A DNA stretch of 64,000 bases from Nitrospinae bacterium AH_259_B05_G02_I21 (lineage in GTDB: Bacteria > JADFOP01), in the NCBI GenBank assembly GCA_027717595.1, contig JALLOF010000003.1:1-64000 (forward strand), written 5' to 3'. Shown here in pieces: positions 36,361-45,866 of the stretch. The notes below the pieces were generated by a model. It was not told where the DNA came from and made no database searches. It worked only from the letters and a program-made list of their open reading frames with translations. The position numbers and the translations under genes were made by a program. The first letter of the stretch is position 1, and every line of letters starts with the position of its first letter.

Positions 36361-36438
36361 GAGTCCCGACTCCTCGTCACTTAGGTAGCCGCCGGTGGTC
36401 GTGTCTCTCCTCGGGGGGGATGAGGATACAGACCCACC

Positions 36439-36466
36439 ATTATATCGTGCGGGAATGAAAAATCAA
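36439..36466 (-). promoter_or_regulatory. Promoter of the rhodanese-MoeB gene
   Basis: On the minus strand TTGATT (36466-36461), 16-bp spacer, perfect TATAAT (36444-36439), about 78 bases upstream of the start codon. Confidence 0.6.
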
Positions 36467-36540
36467 GGGGGTGAAGAAGGCTGGTAGTGCCCTAAATTGA
36501 ACTGAACACCCACCCCTCCTGGAGCCTTCACGACGATGTC

Positions 36541-36960
36541 CCTACCGTAGCCCGCCCGATGGGGTCCGCCTCAGGTCCGCCTTAGGCGGACGGCCACCCG
36601 CCTCAGGCGGGTCCACTCGAATAGATAGCACACCGCAACACGGCCTGTCGTCTCGTACTTCGCTTACTTCGCGTACTCCGCGAATGAGTGCGATTCTTTT
36701 TGGCGGACTTCGATTTTACACGTTAGACACTTTTAGACACTTTTGACACTTGTGTCTAATGTGTCTAATCCCCCACAACCTATTAGATTTGCAGATATTT
36801 CTGGCGATTTCGAGTCTCAAAAAGGTGTCTAAAAAGCGGAAAGTGTCAAAGGCCTCCGGCGGGGACGGGAGGGAGGCCTCTCGTCACGTACTTCTCTTTT
36901 TTCGCGAACTTCGCGAATGAGGGGGGGGATTTTGTTTGCACGGGTTTCAAATCAGGACCA
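36541..36960. repeat. Intergenic repeat cluster with family-2 core
   Basis: CCGCCTCAGG/CCGCCTTAGGCGG palindromes lie at 36568-36612. A TTAGACAC-rich core (36722-36765) is flanked by two imperfect direct copies of a TACTTCGC...CGCGAATGAG block, near 36652-36688 and 36889-36919. No ORF or RNA gene seen in 36467-37123 apart from these and the tRNA. Confidence 0.55.
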
Positions 36961-37123
36961 CTACCCCTCAATGGGCAGCGTTGACGCGAAAGACGGTGAT
37001 ATGCTAGCTTGTGGGTTTGGGAGTGTCAGCCATGTGTGGCTGGCCGACTGAGCCATACCACGTGCTCGTCAATGGATGGAATCCGGCGAGGATTGATCGG
37101 AGGCCACAAAATCACGAGGATAA

Positions 37124-37198
<75 letters not shown>

Positions 37199-37233
37199 GA
37201 TCAACGTTCAGCCCTATCTTGAGACCCCAACCC

Positions 37234-37974
37234 ATGGACCAGCCCGGCCTGGAGGCCATAGACATTCGGCGGATGTTTTCCGCCATCGCGCCGCGCTACG
37301 ACCTGCTCAATCGGCTTTTGAGCGTGGGGCGCGACGCGGCATGGCGGCGCGAAGCCGTAAGAGCCCTTCCCGCCTCCGCCCAGGGCCGACCGTTGGCTGT
37401 GCTCGACGTGGCGTGCGGGACGGCGGACGTCGCCCTCGAGGTGCTCCGCCAGCGCCCGGGGGCCTGGGTTGCGGGGGTCGACTTCGCACTGCCGATGCTT
37501 CACGAGGCGCGACGGAAGCTCCGGGCGGGCGGCTTCAACGGCTCGTGCGCCCTTGCCGGGGCCGACGCCCTCCGGCTCCCTTTCCGCGACCACCTGTTCG
37601 ACGCCGCCCTTATCGCCTTCGGCATCAGGAACGTCGCCGACCGGCGGGCCGGGCTCACCGAGATGGCCCGGCTGGTCAGGCCCGGCGGACGGGTCATCGT
37701 CCTGGAGTTCTCCCGTCCCGCCTGGAGGCCGCTCAGGTGGCTCTACGAGGCCTACTTCACGCAGATGCTGCCGTGGATCGGCCGGCGCCTCTCGGGCCAC
37801 CCGACCGCCTACCACTACCTGCCCTCCAGCGTCCTCGCCTATCCGAGCCCCGAGGGTTTCTCTCAGCTCATGGCCGAAGCGGGCCTCGAAGGGGTTGGCT
37901 TCCGGCGCCTCACCGGTGGGATTGTGACCCTCCACGTCGGGACCGTGCGGGGGGGAAATGGCACGGGGGAGTGA
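37234..37974 (+). CDS. menG: Demethylmenaquinone/ubiquinone C-methyltransferase
   Basis: 246 residues from the ATG at 37234; an in-frame TTG at 37219 is less likely. UbiE/MenG motifs are present: FSAIAPRYDLLNRLLSVGRD, VLDVACGTADVALEV for SAM, AFGIRNVADR, and VIVLEFSRPAWRPLR with PWIGRRLSGHPTAYHYLP. It methylates the quinone ring in the last steps of respiratory quinone synthesis. Which quinone is made cannot be told. It begins 36 bp after tRNA-Thr and ends 4 bp before the lipoprotein gene. Confidence 0.92.
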   Translation: MDQPGLEAIDIRRMFSAIAPRYDLLNRLLSVGRDAAWRREAVRALPASAQGRPLAVLDVACGTADVALEVLRQRPGAWVAGVDFALPMLHEARRKLRAGGFNGSCALAGADALRLPFRDHLFDAALIAFGIRNVADRRAGLTEMARLVRPGGRVIVLEFSRPAWRPLRWLYEAYFTQMLPWIGRRLSGHPTAYHYLPSSVLAYPSPEGFSQLMAEAGLEGVGFRRLTGGIVTLHVGTVRGGNGTGE

Positions 37975-37978
37975 GCGG

Positions 37979-39046
37979 ATGAATCGATGGAGATTTATTC
38001 TCGGGGTCTTTGCCCTGTGCCTGGCCCTCGCCGGTTGCCGCTCAGCCGTGGGGGCGGCGAAGAAGATCGGCTCGGGGGTCCGCTCGGGGGTCGCCAAGAT
38101 CACCGGGCACGAGCGGGCCGTGAGCAAAGAGCAGCTCCAGACCGCCGCGGCTGAAACCGAGCCCCAGAAAGTCCCTCCCCCTCCCAGCCCAGCCCCTGCC
38201 GCCACGGCTCCCGTGGAGGAGCGGTTCGGCCTCGTGGTGGAAGAAAAACCCATCCAGCCTCCCCCGCCGCAGCCCGCTCCCAAACCCAAAGTCCCGCCTC
38301 GCCGCAAGGGCATGAAGGCCCCCTTTCCCCTCTCGCTGCTGCAGGGGGACTTCGGCCAAACCACCCCGCCGGGGGGCGAGTACTTCGCCAGCGCCATCGC
38401 AACCGTCGCCGCCAAGCTTCGGGGAGCCTTTCCACAGGTCTCCGGGGTGGTCATCCTGGCCAAAGGCGAAGATATATACATCGATCTGTCCAGCGACGGG
38501 CCGGTGCCCGAGGGCACGTTGCTCACCGTCTTTGAGGAGGGCGAGCCCTTCAAGCATCCCTTCACGGGTGAGATATTGGGGCGGCTCGAGAAGCGGGTCG
38601 CTACGGTCGAGCTGACCGAAGTGCGCGAGAAATTCTACATCGCCCGGCTGCTGGCCACAGAGCTTACCGAAAAGGTGGCCGCCGGCCAGAAGGTGCGGAT
38701 TACGGCGAGCAAGCTGCGGCTCGCCGTGTTACCCTACATCAACCGCACGAGCGAGGCCATCGAGACCGATGAGATCACCCGGGCCCTGGCCCGTGCCCTG
38801 GAAGCCACAGAGCGCTTCGACCTCTACGACCAGGACAAGCTCGATATCCTTCTGCTGGAGAACGAGCTCGAGGCCGGCGATTTGGAGTCCCCCAAGGCCT
38901 TTCGCACCATTCGAGGCAAGTTGCCTGTCGATTACCTCTTGCTGAATTCGATTCGGACGGTGAGCGGGCGGTCCGTGCTCGACACCAAGGTCATCACCCC
39001 GTCCGACGGGGTCATCGTCAAGACCGTCAGCGCGCTCGTCAGGTGA
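37979..39046 (+). CDS. Lipoprotein with FlgT/CsgG-like C-terminal region
   Basis: 355 residues from the ATG at 37979 with GGGGAG upstream. The signal peptide ends in the lipobox LALAG-C20. A Pro/Lys-rich linker (about 65-115) spans the periplasm, followed by an alpha/beta region (DIYIDLSSDGPVPEGTLLTV; GEILGRLEKRVATVELTEVR) and a CsgG-like nucleotide-fold segment (LRLAVLPYINRTSEAIETDE to LDILLLENELEAGDL). The pattern resembles FlgT- and CsgG-related lipoproteins, but no flagellar or curli genes are near. Outer-membrane assembly partner is an inference. Confidence 0.7.
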   Translation: MNRWRFILGVFALCLALAGCRSAVGAAKKIGSGVRSGVAKITGHERAVSKEQLQTAAAETEPQKVPPPPSPAPAATAPVEERFGLVVEEKPIQPPPPQPAPKPKVPPRRKGMKAPFPLSLLQGDFGQTTPPGGEYFASAIATVAAKLRGAFPQVSGVVILAKGEDIYIDLSSDGPVPEGTLLTVFEEGEPFKHPFTGEILGRLEKRVATVELTEVREKFYIARLLATELTEKVAAGQKVRITASKLRLAVLPYINRTSEAIETDEITRALARALEATERFDLYDQDKLDILLLENELEAGDLESPKAFRTIRGKLPVDYLLLNSIRTVSGRSVLDTKVITPSDGVIVKTVSALVR

Positions 39047-39112
39047 GGCCTAATGTCGCCTAACTTGCTGATAACAGAGGATATCCATCGACCCGGCATG
39101 GGGGGATTGCCC

Positions 39113-39141
39113 TTGACACCCGCAAACACCTTGGCTAGGAT
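39113..39141 (+). promoter_or_regulatory. Promoter of the aminotransferase-serA unit
   Basis: Consensus TTGACA (39113-39118), 17-bp spacer, TAGGAT (39136-39141). The leader to the start codon at 39253 is about 105 nt and holds a CCCGGG...CCCGGG hairpin (39147-39176). Confidence 0.7.
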
Positions 39142-39252
39142 AGCCCCCCGGGACTCGTCAGCGATTGCCCCGGGCCGTCTTTCTGTCGATTCTCCACGCA
39201 CGACCGAAGGCGCTTTGGCCGCCAGCTTCGCCGACCCAGCGAGGGCACTGCC

Positions 39253-40401
39253 ATGAGGATGAAAAAGAGCCACCTGCTTGCCCCGGGTCCGACCCCCGTT
39301 CCTCCCGAAGTGCTCGCCGCTATGGGCCAGCCCATTCTCCACCACCGGGCCCCCGAGTTCGGCGCCGTGATGGAGGATGTCCGGGCCGGTCTGCGATACC
39401 TCTTCCAGACCGAGGAAGAGGTCGTGACGTTCGCCGCCTCGGGCACGGGCGCCATGGAGGCCGCCGTCGTCAACGTGCTTTCGCCCGAAGATAAGGCCAT
39501 TTGCATCCGGGGGGGCAAGTTCGGCGAGAGGTGGCAGGAGATATGCGAGGCCTACGGGGCCGAGGTCATCCCCATCGACGTCGAGTGGGGCAGCGCGGTC
39601 AACCCCACTCTGGTCGCCGACACGCTCCAGGCCCACCCCGAGGTGAAGGCGCTCTACGTCCCGGCTTCCGAGACCTCCACCGGCGTGCGCCACGACGTTG
39701 AGGCGCTGGCGCAGATCGTTCGTCCGACCGACGCCATCCTGGTCGTCGACGCCGTCACGGCCATTGGGGTCTTCGACATGCCGACCGACGCGTGGGGACT
39801 CGACATTGTGGTCTCCGGCTCGCAAAAGGCCCTCATGTTGCCGCCTGGGTTGGGCTTTTGCTGTGTAGCCACTAAGAAGGCATGGAAGCTGGTCGAACAG
39901 TCCACCCTGCCCTCGTACTACTTCGACTTCAAGAAAGAGTACGAGAACCTGCGCAATAACTTGTCGTCCTACACCCCGGCGGTGAGCCTCGTGGTCGGCC
40001 TGCGAGAGGTGCTGCGGCTCATCCGGGCCGAAGGGCTCGAGCAGGTCTTCGCACGCCACGATCGGCTGGCCCGCGCCACGCGATCCGCCATGCAGGCGAT
40101 CGGGCTGGAGCTCTTCGCCAAAGAGAGCCCGTCCAACGCCTTGACGGCCGTCAAGGTGCCCGAAGGCATCGACGGCACGGCGATCCCCAAGATGCTGCGG
40201 GAGGACTACGGCATCACCATCGCCGGGGGCCAGAGCCAGTTCAAGGGCAAGATTTTCCGCATAGCCCACCTCGGCTACGCCTTCGACTGGGACATCGTGA
40301 CGGCCGTGGCCGCGACCGAGATGGTGCTCAAAAGGCTCGGCTACGACGTGGAGCTGGGCGCCGGAGTGCGGGCTGCGCAGCACACACTACTGGAGGGCTG
40401 A
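39253..40401 (+). CDS. Class V aminotransferase (serine-glyoxylate/phosphoserine type)
   Basis: 382 residues. AGAT/SGAT-family PLP enzyme: LLAPGPTPVPPEV start, TFAASGTGAMEAAV, VVDAVTAIGVFDMP and the PLP lysine K192 in VSGSQKALMLPPG. Relatives transfer amino groups between serine or alanine and glyoxylate. Because serA follows after 4 bp and no serC is seen, the likely role here is phosphoserine aminotransferase of serine synthesis, as documented for some members of this family. The sequence alone cannot decide the substrate. Confidence 0.88.
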   Translation: MRMKKSHLLAPGPTPVPPEVLAAMGQPILHHRAPEFGAVMEDVRAGLRYLFQTEEEVVTFAASGTGAMEAAVVNVLSPEDKAICIRGGKFGERWQEICEAYGAEVIPIDVEWGSAVNPTLVADTLQAHPEVKALYVPASETSTGVRHDVEALAQIVRPTDAILVVDAVTAIGVFDMPTDAWGLDIVVSGSQKALMLPPGLGFCCVATKKAWKLVEQSTLPSYYFDFKKEYENLRNNLSSYTPAVSLVVGLREVLRLIRAEGLEQVFARHDRLARATRSAMQAIGLELFAKESPSNALTAVKVPEGIDGTAIPKMLREDYGITIAGGQSQFKGKIFRIAHLGYAFDWDIVTAVAATEMVLKRLGYDVELGAGVRAAQHTLLEG

Positions 40402-40405
40402 GACC

Positions 40406-41992
40406 ATGCCGAAGATTCTCGTAAGCGACGAGCTATCGCCCAAAGGCATCGCAATCCTCCAAGCGGCCGAGGGGATCGAGGTCGATGTGAAGACGGGCAT
40501 GCCGCCCGAAGAGCTCATCGCCGCCATCCCCGACTACCACGGGCTCGTCATCCGCAGTGCCACGAAAGTGACCGATGAGGTCATCGCGGCCGCGGCGAAC
40601 ATGAAGGTCATCGGGCGGGCCGGGATCGGCATGGACAACGTGGCGCTGGAGGCCGCCAGCACCAAGGGCATCATCGTCATGAACACGCCCGGCGGCAACA
40701 CCATCACCACCGCCGAGCACGCCATCGCCATGCTCATGGCGCTTTCGCGCAACATCCCCCAGGCCGACCACTCCATGAAGGAAGGCAAGTGGGAGAAGAA
40801 ACAGTTCATAGGGGTTGAGGTCTTCAACAAGACCCTCGGCGTCATCGGCCTCGGCCGGGTCGGCAGCATCGTGGCCCAGCGGGCCTTGGGCCTCCAGATG
40901 AAGGTTGTCACCCACGATCCCTACATCGCTCGGGACGTAGCCGAGAAGATCGGGGTCGAGCTGGTGGAGTTCGACGATCTGTTGGCCCGCTCCGACTACA
41001 TCTCTCTGCACGCCGCAAAGACCAAAGACACCGAAGGGCTCATCGGCGACGGGGAGTTCGCGAAGATGAAAAACGGCGTCTTCCTCATCAACTGCGCACG
41101 CGGAGGCATCGTTGAGGAGGAGGCCCTCTTCGAGGCGCTCGAGAGCGGCAAAGTGGCCGGGGCGGCCCTCGATGTCTTCAGCATCGAGCCCACGCCCCCC
41201 GACAATCCTCTCGTCAACCACCCGAGGGTGATCTGCACGCCCCACCTGGGGGCCTCCACCGGGGAGGCCCAGGAGAACGTGGCGATTGCCATCGCCGAGC
41301 AGATCGCGGATTTCTTCACCCGCGGTGAGGTGAAGAACGCCGTCAACACCCCCTCGCTGGACCCCGAGGTCGTGAGCCTCCTTGGGCCGTACCTCAATCT
41401 CGCCGGGCGGCTGGGGAGCTTTGCGGCCCAATACGTCGATGGGGGTATTAAGGAGGTCAATATCCGCTACGCCGGCGAGGAGATCGCCCGCGGCACGACC
41501 CCCCTGACCCTCTACGTCCTCGCCGGCGTGCTCCAGACTTTCATGGAGGAAACGGTCAACACGGTCAACGCTCCCTACCTGGTCAAGCAACGGGGCATCG
41601 TGGTGAACGAGTCCACGACCCGGGCGACGGAAGACTATACGAACCTCATCACGGTCGAGCTGGTGACGGACAAGGGTCGCGGCACCGTGAGCGGGACCAT
41701 CTTCGGCCGCAAGAACCCACGCATCGTCCGCATCGACGAGGTGAGCCTCGAGGCCATGCCCGAGGGCCACATTCTCGTGTTCGCCAACCGAGACACCCCC
41801 GGCGTCATCGGCCGGGTGGGAACCATCCTCGGCAACAACAAAATCAACATTGCGGGGATTCAGCTCGGCCGCACCGCTCCTCAAGAGGACGCCGTGGCGG
41901 TGCTCAACGTTGACCAACCGGTGAACGAGTCGGTCCTTGCGGAGCTCCTGGCCCTGCCAAACCTGTACTACGCCAAGACCATCACCCTGTAG
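40406..41992 (+). CDS. serA: D-3-phosphoglycerate dehydrogenase
   Basis: 528 residues, the long form. NAD-binding LGVIGLGRVGSIVAQRA, dehydrogenase signatures (INCARGGIVEEEAL; the catalytic H280 in CTPHLGAST), an allosteric substrate-binding domain, and a C-terminal ACT domain (HILVFANRDTPGVIGRVGTI) that normally binds serine for feedback control. First step of serine synthesis from glycolysis. Starts 4 bp after the aminotransferase, so the pair is one transcript. Confidence 0.97.
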   Translation: MPKILVSDELSPKGIAILQAAEGIEVDVKTGMPPEELIAAIPDYHGLVIRSATKVTDEVIAAAANMKVIGRAGIGMDNVALEAASTKGIIVMNTPGGNTITTAEHAIAMLMALSRNIPQADHSMKEGKWEKKQFIGVEVFNKTLGVIGLGRVGSIVAQRALGLQMKVVTHDPYIARDVAEKIGVELVEFDDLLARSDYISLHAAKTKDTEGLIGDGEFAKMKNGVFLINCARGGIVEEEALFEALESGKVAGAALDVFSIEPTPPDNPLVNHPRVICTPHLGASTGEAQENVAIAIAEQIADFFTRGEVKNAVNTPSLDPEVVSLLGPYLNLAGRLGSFAAQYVDGGIKEVNIRYAGEEIARGTTPLTLYVLAGVLQTFMEETVNTVNAPYLVKQRGIVVNESTTRATEDYTNLITVELVTDKGRGTVSGTIFGRKNPRIVRIDEVSLEAMPEGHILVFANRDTPGVIGRVGTILGNNKINIAGIQLGRTAPQEDAVAVLNVDQPVNESVLAELLALPNLYYAKTITL

Positions 41993-42082
41993 GGGCACAC
42001 CGAGGCCGACGGCTGTGTCTGTCCTTGGGAGCCAGAACGCGCCGGGCGGAAGGGTCTGCGGCCCACGTCAGGGAGGTGCCTG

Positions 42083-43375
42083 ATGCCTGTCATCGCCGTC
42101 ATCGGAACCCAGTGGGGCGACGAAGGAAAGGGCAAGGTGGTGGACCTGCTCAGCGAGCGGGTCGACATCGTTGCCCGATACCAGGGCGGCAGCAACGCCG
42201 GCCACACGGTGATCTTCGGCCACGAGACGATCGTCCTCCACCAAATCCCCTCAGGCATCTTCCGCCCCGGGAAGGTCTGCATCATCGGGACGGGGACGGT
42301 CGTTGACCCTGCGGTGCTCCTCCAGGAGATCGCGGTGCTGGCCACCCACGGGATAGAGGTGCACGAGCGGCTCTGGGTCAGCGGGAAGGCCCACCTCATC
42401 ATGCCGTACCACCGCCAGATCGACGCGGCGAGCGAGGCTCGCAAGGGGCCCCGGGCGATCGGGACCACAGGGCGGGGCATTGGGTGGGCCTACACCGACA
42501 AGATGTCCCGGCAGGGCCTCCGGATGATCGACCTGCTGGATGAGGCCCGCCTGGCCGAGAAGCTGGCCGCCAACTTGTCCGAGAAGAACGTCCTGCTGGA
42601 GTCCTTATACGGCCTGGAGCCCCTGGATGGGGAGGCGATCGTGGCCGAGTACCGCGAGTACGCCAAACGGCTGGCGCCGATGGTGACGGATACGGAGCGG
42701 CTGATCAAGGAGGCGCTGGGCCGCGGCGAGACCATTTTGCTCGAAGGCGCCCAGGGGACGATGCTCGATATCGACCAGGGCACCTACCCCTACGTGACCT
42801 CATCGACCCCCACCATCGGCGGGGCGTGCGCGGGGCTCGGCTTGCCGCCGAAGGCCATCGACGTCGTGATCGGGGTCGCCAAGGCCTACACCACCCGGGT
42901 CGGCGGAGGGCCCCTGCCGACGGAGCTCACCGACGAGGTCGGCGCACACCTCCGCGATGAGGGCCAGGAGTACGGCTCCACCACGGGCCGGCCGCGCCGG
43001 TGCGGATGGCTCGATGCCGTGGTGCTACGCCACGCCTGCTGGATCAACGGCCTGGACAGGATAGTGCTTACCAAGCTCGACGTGCTCGACGGTCTGGAGC
43101 GGGTGGCCATCGCCACCGCCTACCGGATCGGGGCAGAGACTGTGGAGGTCATACCGGCGGACGTTCGCGCCATGGAGGAGGCCGAGCCGGTCCTGCTGGA
43201 GCTGGAGGGATGGCGTGAGCCGACCGCAGGGGCGACCACCCTGGAGGAGCTGCCCGAGGCGGCCCGCCGCTACGTCGAGCAGATCGAGAAACTCACCGGG
43301 CTGCCCATAGTCGCGATCTCAACAGGCCCCGAGCGGGGCCAGACCATCTTGCAGCCCGACCCTCTCTTACCTTAA
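42083..43375 (+). CDS. purA: Adenylosuccinate synthetase
   Basis: 430 residues. GTP-binding IGTQWGDEGKGKVVD near the N-terminus, QGGSNAGHTV with the catalytic histidine, GPRAIGTTGRGIGWAY, and the VTSSTPTIGGACAGLGLPP and TTGRPRRCGWLD blocks. Converts IMP, aspartate and GTP to adenylosuccinate in AMP synthesis. GGGAGG precedes the ATG. Lies 90 bp after serA and is convergent with accC. Confidence 0.97.
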   Translation: MPVIAVIGTQWGDEGKGKVVDLLSERVDIVARYQGGSNAGHTVIFGHETIVLHQIPSGIFRPGKVCIIGTGTVVDPAVLLQEIAVLATHGIEVHERLWVSGKAHLIMPYHRQIDAASEARKGPRAIGTTGRGIGWAYTDKMSRQGLRMIDLLDEARLAEKLAANLSEKNVLLESLYGLEPLDGEAIVAEYREYAKRLAPMVTDTERLIKEALGRGETILLEGAQGTMLDIDQGTYPYVTSSTPTIGGACAGLGLPPKAIDVVIGVAKAYTTRVGGGPLPTELTDEVGAHLRDEGQEYGSTTGRPRRCGWLDAVVLRHACWINGLDRIVLTKLDVLDGLERVAIATAYRIGAETVEVIPADVRAMEEAEPVLLELEGWREPTAGATTLEELPEAARRYVEQIEKLTGLPIVAISTGPERGQTILQPDPLLP

Positions 43376-43392
43376 ACCCGAACCCTGTCGAC

Positions 43393-44772
43393 CTAGCCTG
43401 GGGCCTCGGCCCGCTCCCCATGGGCGGAGACGCCCGGGGTGGGCTCGAGGAAGTCGGTGGTGTAGTTGCCGGCCTGGAAGCGCTTATCGCGCATGATCTC
43501 GCGGTGGAGCGGGATGGTGGTCTTGATCCCCTCGATGGCGAACTCATCCAGGGCCACCGTCATCTTGGCGATGGCCTGGGCACGGTCGCGGCCGCGCACG
43601 ATGAGCTTGGCGATCATCGAGTCGTAGAAGGGCACGATGAAGTAGCCGGGATAGATGGCCGTATCGATTCGGACGTTGAAACCGCCGGGCATGACCAGGG
43701 AGGTGATTTTCCCCGGCGAGGGGGTGAATTTGCGCGGGTCCTCGGCGTTGATGCGACACTCAATGGCGTGGCCGTGGAAGTGGATCTCCTCCTGGGTCCA
43801 GGGCAGGGGGTGGCCCATGGCGACCTCGATCTGGGTCTTGATGAGGTCTATGCCGGTGATCATCTCGGTCACGGGGTGCTCGACCTGCATGCGGGTATTC
43901 ATCTCGATAAAGTAGAAGTTCAACTCCTCATCGACGAGGAACTCCACCGTCCCGGCGTTGACGTATTCGACTGCCTTGGCGACCCGCACCGCCGCCACCC
44001 CCATCTCCTCTCGAAGCTCAGGCGTGACGACGGGGCTCGGGGCCTCCTCAAGGAGCTTTTGGTGCCGGCGCTGGATGGAGCACTCCCGGTCGCCCAGATG
44101 GACGATGTTGCCCTTCTTGTCGCCGAAGATCTGGAACTCGACGTGGCGGGGCCGGTGGACGTACTTCTCGATGTAGACGTCCGCCTGGCCGAAGGCCACA
44201 GAGGCCTCGCTCTTGGCCATGAGGAAGGCGTTGGTGAGGCTATCGGGGCTGTCGACTACGCGCATGCCGCTGCCGCCGCCGCCGAAGGCCGCCTTCACCA
44301 GCAGCGGGTAGCCGATTGCCTCGCCCACCACGAGGGCCTCCTCGGGGCTTGGGATCTTCCCGTCGCTGCCGGGGATGATGGGGACCTGGGCGTCCCGCAC
44401 AATCTCCTTGGCCTGTTGCTTGTCGCCCATGGCCCGGATGTTCTCAGGCGAGGGGCCGATGAATATGAGTCCGCTGTTCTCCACGATTTCGGCGAACTCG
44501 GCGTTTTCGGCCAAAAAGCCGTAGCCGGGGTGGATGGCCTCGGCGTCGGAGATCTCCGCCGCGGCGATGACGGACGGGATGTTGAGGTAGCTGCCGGCGC
44601 TCTCCGGAGGGCCGACACAGATGGCCTCATCGGCCAGGGTCACGTGCAGGGCGTTGGTGTCCGCCTCGGAGTGGATGGCCACCGTGGTGATGCCGAGCTC
44701 CCGGGCTGCCCGGATAACGCGAACGGCAATCTCACCCCGGTTGGCGATGAGGAGCTTGCGAAACGGCGGCAT
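43393..44772 (-). CDS. accC: Acetyl-CoA carboxylase biotin carboxylase subunit
   Basis: 459 residues. KLLIANRGEIAVRVIRA start, ATP-grasp core (KAAFGGGGSGMRVV glycine loop, RECSIQRRHQKLLEEAPSP, FYFIEMNTRMQVEHPVTE) and the C-terminal INAEDP domain. Carboxylates biotin on AccB using ATP and bicarbonate. Last gene of pilM-aroB-aroQ-efp-accB-accC; 40 bp separate it from accB. Confidence 0.97.
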   Translation of the reverse strand: MPPFRKLLIANRGEIAVRVIRAARELGITTVAIHSEADTNALHVTLADEAICVGPPESAGSYLNIPSVIAAAEISDAEAIHPGYGFLAENAEFAEIVENSGLIFIGPSPENIRAMGDKQQAKEIVRDAQVPIIPGSDGKIPSPEEALVVGEAIGYPLLVKAAFGGGGSGMRVVDSPDSLTNAFLMAKSEASVAFGQADVYIEKYVHRPRHVEFQIFGDKKGNIVHLGDRECSIQRRHQKLLEEAPSPVVTPELREEMGVAAVRVAKAVEYVNAGTVEFLVDEELNFYFIEMNTRMQVEHPVTEMITGIDLIKTQIEVAMGHPLPWTQEEIHFHGHAIECRINAEDPRKFTPSPGKITSLVMPGGFNVRIDTAIYPGYFIVPFYDSMIAKLIVRGRDRAQAIAKMTVALDEFAIEGIKTTIPLHREIMRDKRFQAGNYTTDFLEPTPGVSAHGERAEAPG

Positions 44773-44812
44773 CGGAGCAGTTCAACCTCCTGATTGGGAG
44801 CGGGGGGGGGCC

Positions 44813-45274
44813 TTACTCGGGCTCGATGAGGAAGAGCGGCTCCCCGTATTCGACGGGCTGAGCATTCTCTATCAGTATCGAGACGATCCGTCCTTCAAAA
44901 TCCGACTCGATCTCGTTCATGAGCTTCATCGCCTCGACGATGCAAAGCACCTGGCCCTTCTTGACCGCGTCGCCTTCCTCGACGTAGGGATTGGCGTCGG
45001 GTGCCGGGGCCCGGTAGAAGGTCCCGACGATGGGGCTCTCCACGCTCACCAGCGTGTCGTCGCTGGGGATGACCTTCTTGGGCTCGGCCTCCGCGGCGAC
45101 CGGCTGAGGGACCGCCACCTGGGCGGCCGGCACAGGATAGGGCTGCGGGGCCACAACGGGGAGGGCGACCGCCTTTTTCAGAACGATGCGGCGGCCTTCC
45201 TCCTCGTACTCGAGCTCGGCGATGTCCTTGCTCTCGAAGAGATCAATCAGGGCTTCAATCTCTTTCAGATCCAT
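44813..45274 (-). CDS. accB: Biotin carboxyl carrier protein of acetyl-CoA carboxylase
   Basis: 153 residues from an ATG with GAGGAGGAG upstream; a longer open frame to 45574 overlaps efp and is not coding. MDLKEIEALIDLFESKDI start, Ala/Pro/Val linker (about 35-70), biotinyl domain with the attachment lysine K117 in VEAMKLMNEI. Feeds AccC. Confidence 0.96.
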   Translation of the reverse strand: MDLKEIEALIDLFESKDIAELEYEEEGRRIVLKKAVALPVVAPQPYPVPAAQVAVPQPVAAEAEPKKVIPSDDTLVSVESPIVGTFYRAPAPDANPYVEEGDAVKKGQVLCIVEAMKLMNEIESDFEGRIVSILIENAQPVEYGEPLFLIEPE

Positions 45275-45308
45275 ACGCTCCTCCTCACCCCCGCGCGCGG
45301 GGGGGACA

Positions 45309-45866
45309 TCAGGCCCGCTCGATGTAGCAACCTGTTCGGGTGTCAACCCGCACCCGCTCGCCCTCGTTGATGAACAACGGCACCTGGACGACGAACCCCG
45401 TCTCCAGCGTGGCGGGCTTTGTGGCCCCGGTGGCGGTGTCGCCGCGCAGCCCCGGGTCGGTCTTGGCGACCGTGAGCTCCACAAAGGTCGGCACCTGGAC
45501 CCCGATGGACTGGCCCTCGTGGAACAAGACCGAGATGACGACGTTCTCCTGCAGGTAGTGTCTCTCCTCGCCAAGCTGGTCGGCCGTCAAAAAGAACTGC
45601 TCGTAGGTCTCGGTATCCATGAAGTGCCACTGGCCGTCGTCCTTGTAGAGGTACTGCACCTGGCGCTCCTCGAGGTCGGGCCTTTTCAGGCGCTCGCCGG
45701 AGCGGAAGGTGCGGTCCTGGACGAAGCCGGTCTTGAGGCTTTTCAGGCGCGTGCGCACGAAGGCCCCGCCCTTGCCGGGCTTGACGTGCTGGAACTCGAC
45801 CATCTCGAAGGGCTCCCCCTCGATCTCGACCTTCAGGCCGGGGCGAAACTGACTTGTGGGAATCAC
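45309..45866 (-). CDS. efp: Elongation factor P
   Basis: 185 residues, three OB-like domains. Domain I loop is [11 protein letters not shown] with K32 at the position that is modified in [21 protein letters not shown] and the C-terminal [20 protein letters not shown] are family signatures. Relieves ribosome stalling at polyproline. A lysine fits the lysylation or unmodified types; epmA/epmB are not in the window. Overlaps aroQ by 4 bp. Confidence 0.96.
   Translation of the reverse strand: MIPTSQFRPGLKVEIEGEPFEMVEFQHVKPGKGGAFVRTRLKSLKTGFVQDRTFRSGERLKRPDLEERQVQYLYKDDGQWHFMDTETYEQFFLTADQLGEERHYLQENVVISVLFHEGQSIGVQVPTFVELTVAKTDPGLRGDTATGATKPATLETGFVVQVPLFINEGERVRVDTRTGCYIERA

Noticed and set aside
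40433-41998. Minus-strand open frame of 521 codons opposite serA
   Set aside because: It mirrors serA in a GC-rich gene, has a low-complexity His/Gly/Asp-rich product and no ribosome site; serA is unmistakable.
43420-44793. Plus-strand open frame of 457 codons opposite accC
   Set aside because: Antisense shadow of accC with a low-complexity Gly/Val/Asp product.
45275-45574. N-terminal extension of accB
   Set aside because: It overlaps efp in another frame and is Arg/Ser-rich; the ATG at 45274 has GAGGAGG upstream and gives the normal length.
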